Made by a program: the position numbers and the translations under genes. This document shows, one piece after another, positions 57,325-64,000 of a stretch of 64,000 nt of DNA. Positions within the stretch are counted from its first letter, which is position 1. Every line of letters starts with the position of its first letter. This stretch comes from Platynereis dumerilii (Eukaryota; Annelida; Polychaeta; Phyllodocida; Nereididae), in contig JAPTHN010000021.1 of the NCBI GenBank assembly GCA_026936325.1, positions 1,736,001 to 1,800,000 of the forward strand, written 5' to 3'. The notes under the pieces are model-generated. The model did not search any database, had not been told where the DNA came from, and saw nothing but the letters and a program-made list of their open reading frames with translations.

Positions 57325-57530
57325 AAGGAGTGTAGGGGTTAGCACAGTGGGCTGCCGATCGCTTGATCGCAAACTTGGTCCCGCTCTGGCTGGGTTACCT
57401 TGACTTATGTTGGACAGCAGTTTCAATCACCCTTTGCCTCATTGCTGTGTCCTCCTGTCCTAATTAGCCTACCAAGTGCATAAATAGGCCTACAGGACGT
57501 AAAGCCCCAATCATCCATCCATCCATCTAT
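57325..57530 (+). mobile_element. SINE family B copy
   Basis: GGGTTAGCACAGTGGGCTGC (A box region), a degenerate B box, CTTATGTTGGACAGCAG, TCCTCCTGTCCTAATTAG, then GACGTAAAGCCCCAATCATC and an (ATCC)n tail with a few ATCT units. Confidence 0.8.
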
Positions 57531-58859
57531 CTTTATAGTACGAACCTCCATGAGCAATGCCCTTTTCCTTGCTGCTTTTATAATTAGAATTAATTTAAAA
57601 CACAATGAGTTCACTTTAACTTCTTGTTTTTCTTTTTCGATGCTCACGTTTTAAAAATCCAATTATACTTTACAAAAGCTGTTTTGTGCTAAAACCTAGA
57701 GGTGAGAATTTTAGTGGGCCAGCGTGGAGGCTTTTGTTAATTTTAGTTCACAACACTTTTTTTTTCAACTTCTCTATTTTTCTAAATTTCTTTTTTGTTC
57801 TTTCCTTTCTCTTTTTACCTCAGTTCCATTTCACCATAATCCAAGCAAATTTACCATGTACACAAATTCACATTTAAATTTTATCCTTTACAATGTAAGC
57901 TATTTACTAGAGTATTAAATATAGCTAGATATATGGTTGATGTGTGGTTCATTTGAAATTATTTGTGTATTTTGTGTTTATAGATTTCTTAGATCAAAGA
58001 AAAGTGGCATTTATTTACATTTATTTATAATTCAGTATTTTTCTATTTGTTTTTCTGATTTACTTAGTTTTTTAAGTACAAGCAGACTCTGGTACAAGGC
58101 ATAGTTTTTTCACCTTTAAATTCTTGTCGAGTTGAGTTGGAATTTTTCACTTCTTTCGTATTTTCTCTCGTATATTATTATCTTGAGAATACATTGAACT
58201 TTTTTTAAATGATGTTTCTTTTTGGAAGTTTTTAATCCAAATGTCAATCTGGAAGAAAATTTTGCAGTGTACTTATGGAAATATGCTATAACTCAAAATT
58301 ACTCACTTTTAACAAAACTAATTGTGAAAATTGAATTATTGCAGAATTTGAAACAAGAAGATAATTTTTGTCCTTACCTTAATAAGGTATCAAAAATAAT
58401 ATCTATTGACTATTTCCATTAACATACCCTTATGTGGTTATATTGTACACATACGAACATTCTATAAAATATAATTTCTCTCCGTGGATTTTAAGACATA
58501 GGAAAATGTTAACTTTGAAATTTTTTCCTGTGTTCTTGTCCTCAATTATATATATTCTTTCTCATCACTTTTTCTTTTTTCTTAAAAACCCCCTTTCTCA
58601 TATTTATTCAGGACCCCTCTTGCCCTGGGGGTAAAATGGGTTGTTTTCCACTTTAATTGAAATGGGGTAAAATTGACATGCAAAAAAACATCTTTTAAAA
58701 AAATTCTCATTTTTTGCATTTTTTCCAAGGCCTTTTTTTTGCATATTTTTTTTTCAAGCTTGGTAAAGAAAGTTTACACATATAGAGTGTAAGACTTATT
58801 GAAGCTAAGGAAAGTTGTGGAACTTTGCCTGTGGGCTCTTTCTGCATGCTAGTGTTCAG
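57531..58859. other. No gene; T-rich
   Basis: Long T-rich stretches. Open frames such as 57686-57877 are low-complexity Phe/Leu runs. Confidence 0.4.
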
Positions 58860-58955
58860 AACAGAATAGAATCACAGAATCAATGAGAATGGAATAGAAT
58901 ACAATAGAATATAATAGATCAGAGAATAATAGAATATAGAATAGAACAGAAAATA
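58860..58955. repeat. Decayed (AATAG)n microsatellite
   Basis: AGAATAGAAT-type units with many interruptions. Confidence 0.8.
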
Positions 58956-59803
58956 GTTATGTTCATGTACATGCAATCGAATTTTGTTAATTATTATTGG
59001 AGATAATTTTGAAAATGTTATTTCTTTAATTTTATTGTTGTGTCATTTCACCGTATCTCATTTGCGCAGGATGGTAGCAGGAACATCTGACGTGCCTTAC
59101 AAAAAATCTAACCAAAAATCTTGTATTTCGATAAGACATGAAACTCTTACCTAAACAGTGAGTGTGCTTGAGGTACCGGCGGCAAAGTAGTGTCTTTGGT
59201 ACCAGCTACTCTGCTGCCACCTATACCCAGCACCTTTTTTGAGAGATCAATGCAGTCTCAGTAATAGTGGCAGCAAAGCCGTACTTTGCGCCAGCAGTAC
59301 CCCATAAGCAGTACCAGCCAAGCAGCACATCCTGAACTAACTTAGTATCCATGGTAAATGAATGAAATTAGGTAGTCGTCCTGATTTCTGCAATCTAATT
59401 GGTCCAGCGATTTAGAGTTACTGAGAGTGGATAGGTGCGAGTCTTTACTTTGCACACCTGGAGGGCAGTGGAGACACCTGTCTTACTAAAATGTGAGATC
59501 TTTGATGCCTATATCTACCCATTCTGCAGAGGGAAGGGCAAGTTTCATACATTTTGCACGGAGTGTATTTTCTTTTTAGTCAGGTGTTCTTGTTTACATA
59601 TACTCTGGCATTTTTGACAGGCACACAAACACCTGATGCATGTTAAAATGCAAGAGGAATGTTCAGGTGCCAGTCTAAGACGTTTGGAACAAACAAGTAT
59701 CTTCCGACTGTGACGTCATCGCCACTTTAAGCTCTAATATCACAGCACGTGTTTTGGAAGAATTTTGAATTTTATAAACACGAAATTTTAATTCTCTTGT
59801 ATC
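58956..59803. other. No gene; diverged dispersed-repeat copy
   Basis: About 59170-59300 resembles, inverted, the repeat at 29805-29880 and 30945-31020. Confidence 0.4.
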
Positions 59804-59953
59804 AGCCTTAACAGGGGCGTATCTAGAAATGGCCTGAAGGCCACATGGGGTGAATACGGGGTGCTCCACGGCTTTTCCTATCTCTTCCATGTTAATTTTT
59901 GGCCTGGGGGGGCATGGCCCAATGCCCCCCCTAAATACGCCACTGAGCCTTGA
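59804..59953. mobile_element. hAT-type MITE with 8-bp target duplication
   Basis: The element runs 59812-59945 (134 bp). Ends are CAGGGGCGTATCTAG and, on the other strand, CAGTGGCGTATTTAG. Flanks are AGCCTTAA and AGCCTTGA (one difference). Confidence 0.82.
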
Positions 59954-60124
59954 TTGTTTTGAAGGCAAACTGCAAACTAATCGATGCTCAGACACATTGA
60001 CACGATGAATGGGTCACAGATATTTCAGTTTGTCATGTCAGATGTTTTAGTTAGTAATCCAATTGCTTAAGATCTTTGAGTTTGATCAGTTAGTCAGCCC
60101 TCTGGTTAATTTGTGAGATCCAAT

Positions 60125-60355
60125 ATATTAGTCAATCAGCCCATCTGTCAGTGTGTCAGTTCTTCGGTCGGTCAGTCTGCCAGTTAGTCAGTCAGTCAGT
60201 CAATCTGTCTGTGTTTTGGTCAATTAGTCAGTCTTTCAGCCAATCGAGTCAATCAATCTATAAATGGGTCTGACAATCTTCCAGTCATTCTGTCTATTAG
60301 TCAGTCAATCTGTCAGAGAGTCAGCCATTTAATTAGTCAATCAGTCAATCAGTCA
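60125..60355. repeat. Degenerate (TCAG/TCAA)n repeat
   Basis: A long imperfect tetranucleotide array (GTCAGTCAGTCAGTCAATCT and variants). A similar one is at 61450-61640. Confidence 0.85.
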
Positions 60356-60837
60356 TTATCACCAATTTATTACAACAATATCTTAATTATAAAACATTGG
60401 CATTTTCAGCGCAAACTTTATGTCGATATTGGCAAATATTTTTAGAAGGCCATTTGGAACCTTCTAACTTGTAACTTGTAAGTACAATATTATGACTATA
60501 TAGTTACTGTTACATGAGTTAGTTGTGTGTTACCTTGGCACCCAAATAATTGTCCAATTGTCACGGATCTGAAACAATGGGTGATTGTTGTTGTCTAACT
60601 TGGCGCCATGTTTGTTTGTAATTACCACATTTCACGGGTCATGTGATCAAGTCATGTGATCATGTTTTGCCACTCACGAAAATGTAGCAATTTGGCAAGA
60701 ATTCTTTTGTAGAAACAATCTTCTAGAATTACTGCAACAGTGTACAACTCAAGCAGCAAAGGTTTCTTCATAGGTTGTAGGCTAGACTGTTTAGAGTTTC
60801 AGTCCATTGAGACATGAGGCGTTGGATAAGGGGATAT
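60356..60837. other. No gene seen
   Basis: Nothing recognised. A TCATGTGATCAAGTCATGTG short repeat near 60640. Confidence 0.4.
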
Positions 60838-61215
60838 GGGGGACATGGAATTCAAAAGTAAACTGACCAAGCGAGAGCGAATTCAAAAGGAAAATGGCCA
60901 AGGGACATGGAAGTCAAAATTAAAATGGCCTAGAAATGGGAAATTCAAAAGTAAAATTGCAAAGAAATGGAAAATTCAAAAGTGAAATAGCCAAGGGACA
61001 TGGAATTCAAAAATAGAATGGCCAAGAGACAGGGAAGCACAAAACTCTGTCCAGAGCTGAGGGACAGGCAATTCAAAAGTACTATTAGTTCAATGGCCAA
61101 GGAACATGGAATTCAACAGGGGGACATACAGTGTAAAACCCCATCTAGAGTTGGCGGACTGGCAATTCAAAAGTACTATTAGTTTAATGGCACAGGAACA
61201 TGGAGTTCAAAAGTA
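60838..61215. repeat. Minisatellite, GGACATGGAATTCAAAAGTA type
   Basis: About ten imperfect units of roughly 32-45 bp containing GGACATGGAATTCAAAAGTA and AAATGGCCAAGG. Confidence 0.85.
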
Positions 61216-61449
61216 AAATGGCCGAGGGACTGGTACACATGGTACATGAAACTCCAGAGCCTCGAAAATGGTGAATCTATGATATTAGTTTATTTCCATA
61301 TCTAGAGTGCAGGTGTCTACATGTAGATGTCTTGCAAGTATATGAAGAAGGTGTTTAAGGATTGATGGATTAATTAGGCCTTATGTAAAGGGTGGTACAT
61401 AAAAATTAAAAAAATTAATTATGACCATCTTTCTGTCAGCAGGTTATGT

Positions 61450-61640
61450 ACTTACGATAAGTCAGTAAGTCAGCTGGTCAGCCATGGCAGTAACCAGTTG
61501 TCAATCATTCCATCATGCGTACTGTCAGTTAGTCAAATTAATAAGTCAGTCAATCAGTCAATCAATCAGTCTTTGCATCTGTCTGAACCAGTCATTCAGT
61601 CACCGAGCCAGGTTTGTCACTTTGTCAATCAGCCAGCATT
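61450..61640. repeat. Degenerate (TCAG/TCAA)n repeat
   Basis: Same tetranucleotide type as 60125-60355, less regular. Confidence 0.75.
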
Positions 61641-62418
61641 ATGAGATGATTAGACCTATATCAATGTGTGATTGTCCTTGTGAAATGGAATGATAAGTGG
61701 TTATAAAATGTAATAAATTTGCATGGTCTCATGATTATGAAAATGTAAAATTGTAGTAATTGGTTAAAATTGATAATATTAGGTTTGACTTTTTTGCATC
61801 CAGCACAAAGCTGTTATATCATGTGGAGTGTAACTTTTTCCACAAATTGTAGCAATTTTGTGGTAAATAAAACCTGGTGGGTAGTTTTTAGCAGGCGGGT
61901 CTTTTTTAATAGCAGAATTTTGTTATGGGCCATTTAACCCTCACTTTGATCTGAGCATGCTGTTATGTAACATTATTCCACTTCATGCCTTGTGGATCTA
62001 TATTGATATGATGTCAGCTCTAAATCAATGATGGTAAATTTTTTATGGACATATATTTCTTGCTATACAGGTGTGTTTTTACTATTTGGATCTCTGAGGT
62101 CTGGACCAGGTTAAGTGGGCATTATGTTAGAATAGAACGAATAGGGTAGATGCTATAATATAAGAATGTAGGATTATGCATGTGGAAACCCTACATAAAC
62201 TAAGTTATAGATATACAATAGCTTGGAATATAGATTCCACAACAATGGGAAAACAATTGGTTATGCAACATGTGTACCATGAGCACAGCCCAGCACAGAG
62301 GCAGGGGTTAGGTCCCACCTAGGGGTACATGGTGGAAGGGGCAAATAAATGATGGTGGTTACTTAACCCCAGATAGCCAAATAACCCTTTCCTCCTACTC
62401 AGAAGGGGGTATTGGCAG
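61641..62418. other. No gene seen
   Basis: AT-rich. Nothing recognised. Confidence 0.4.
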
Positions 62419-62870
62419 GGGAGGATTCAGGGAGGGGGGGGGGTGTTGCCCCCTTCCAAACATTTGAGATTTAAACAATTTTTAACACTAAGGGGGGGAC
62501 CTTTTTGTAAAATCTCTATGGGGGCGGGGGTCTTGGAGTATTATAGAAATAAATGATTTCTTTCTCAGTTTTGGTGAAATAAATTATATTTGGGCGGTCT
62601 TGCAATAAATTATTTCTGGTGGGGATTTTTCTTTCGAAGGTTTTGCTCAATTTAGGAACAAACATTTAGGGATGTCGAGTCCTCAATATGAATCGTTTTT
62701 GTCACCTTTACCATGAAATAAATAATTTCCCGCCCAGGAAAACTCCGAGCCCCCCTCCCTTGATTATCTTACACCCCCTAATTACTTGTGCTATGTCGAA
62801 GGCCATTCGTTCTTCAACACCACAATCTGATAAATCCCCCAGCGATATTTTCTGTATCCGCCCCTTCCTA
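62419..62870. mobile_element. Possible MITE-like element, no clear target duplication
   Basis: CAGGGGAGGATTCAGG (left) and TCTGTATCCGCCCCTT (right) look like a diverged inverted pair around G-run/C-run DNA. The flanks do not match, so it may be two fragments or an old insertion. It also contains the AACTCCGAGCCCCCC motif shared with 3.9, 11.2 and 25.5 kb. Confidence 0.35.
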
Positions 62871-63227
62871 GTGGAAAGAGGGGGGCCTTTGACTGGCAGG
62901 GGTTTTTCATACCCTAAATTCTAGCTCACCCAGTAGGTGTTCAATGCTGAGAGAATCGGAGCCTAGTCAAATAAACCAGCCCTATTTCCAGCCCACCAAA
63001 TTCATCTATTTGTATATCTGTATATCTCCTACTTTTTTTGTGTTTTCCTCCTATTTTAAAAATGATATGGTGCCCAATTTTTTGGGACCCATCTCGAAAT
63101 TTGTATATTTTCTCACTCATGCCGATCAGCGAGGTGTCGAAAACAAGTGGATCACATTACTCCTTGCCTTACCTTCGATATGATTCATACATTGAATTAA
63201 CTATGTATTCATATTTGTATTGAAACC
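62871..63227. other. No gene seen
   Basis: Nothing recognised. Confidence 0.4.
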
Positions 63228-63428
63228 TGTGGGAGGGTTGGTACTGGGCTGCCAATCGCTGGGTCCAGGGTTCGAATCCAACTCTTGCCAGGTCACTTGG
63301 GCCTATGTTGGACGGCTGTTTCAATCATGCTTCACCTCATTGCCGTGTCCTCCTCCTGCCCTAATTAGCCTATCAAGTGCATAAACACAGGACGTAAAGC
63401 CCCAATCATCCATCCATCCATCCATCGT
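63228..63428 (+). mobile_element. SINE family B copy with (ATCC)n tail
   Basis: GGGCTGCCAATCGCTGGGTC, a B box GGGTTCGAATCC, CTCTTGCCAGGTCACTTGG, CCTCCTCCTGCCCTAATTAG, GACGTAAAGCCCCAATCATC and (ATCC)n. One of the best preserved copies, although the A box is damaged. Confidence 0.88.
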
Positions 63429-64000
63429 ATCGAAACTTTTTGTGGATGCATTTACCATCCCTACATCCAGACGAGTTAAATTTTAAAAAAAGACAAATTT
63501 ATTCCGAAGTATTTTAAAACAGTTGCAGATTAGTATGATGTCCAAGTTTGCTCTGATTAGTGAGTTGCATTGGGGAGTGCATGCCTCTTTTGCAACTTAT
63601 GCAAAAATGTGTTTGATGTGGAGTCGCAGGCCAGTTTGGTCCTGGTGAGGCAGTCCAATACTATTCTCTGCCAGTCTGAAATGGTCTGCATCATTATATG
63701 CCTGTAACAGTTTTTAGGGTTTTAACGAACTTACTTGTAGAAAATTATATTCAAAGGCAAATTCATGTGAAAGTATAATGATAAAAAATACAGCTTACCC
63801 CAATTTTTATTTAGTTGACATAATAATAAGAATTGAAATTACTTTTTTTTTGTCATACCGGCTGATCCTAGAAAACGGGCCTCAAGAGGATCCTGGAAGC
63901 TAAAGATCAATTATGCCGGGCTGTACTTGTCGTTCCTCGACACTATGAAAACTGTCCTTATCATCCATGGTAAAATTTGATCCATTATCACCCAAAAGTG
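63429..64000. other. No gene seen
   Basis: Nothing recognised up to the window end. Confidence 0.4.

Noticed and set aside
62419-62870. A clean hAT-type MITE
   Set aside because: The inverted ends are suggestive but the flanking 8 bp do not match. It is listed only with low confidence.

Overview
The window is eukaryotic, AT-rich and gene-poor. A canonical tRNA-Ser gene, split genes with GT-AG borders, tRNA-derived SINEs, LINE ends, hAT-type MITEs and a DIRS-order retrotransposon all point to an animal genome. The repeat style (TATC/ATCC microsatellites on SINE tails, very frequent TAGGCCTA palindromes, a tyrosine-recombinase retroelement with split direct repeats) best fits a marine deuterostome invertebrate, probably an echinoderm. 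The phylum is an inference, since no search could be run.

Host genes. (1) 775-3300, minus strand: a weakly supported split gene with a CRE-bearing promoter-like region, an untranslated first exon, a start-codon exon and two further short exons whose phases agree. (2) 12361-14492, plus strand: a convincing 625-residue protein with eight C2H2 zinc fingers in one exon. (3) 28559-29533, plus strand: a TATA box and a 5' coding exon for an acidic, low-complexity nuclear-type protein, ending at a strong splice donor; its remaining exons were not found. (4) 24414-24495, minus strand: tRNA-Ser(CGA).

Repeats fill most of the rest. From left to right: a foldback element with two CREs (1.76-2.15 kb); a minisatellite rich in YY1-type motifs (5.86-7.08 kb); a first satellite (17.6-20.3 kb); a second satellite (20.3-24.0 kb) with orientation switches, split by a 1.1 kb foldback Tc1/mariner-like element; a cluster of AGGTCA nuclear-receptor half-sites (31.4-31.6 kb); nine copies of one tRNA-SINE family and two of another; an inverted minisatellite pair (36.5-38.3 kb); a 32-bp minisatellite (49.8-50.9 kb); and, directly after it, an apparently whole and very young Ngaro/PAT-like DIRS-order element on the minus strand (51.0-55.4 kb). 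At least seven MITE-like insertions carry 8-bp target duplications.

The protein-coding genes show no operon-like or pathway link. The two clearer ones encode nuclear-type proteins. The mobile elements dominate the layout, and several microsatellites visibly grow out of SINE tails.
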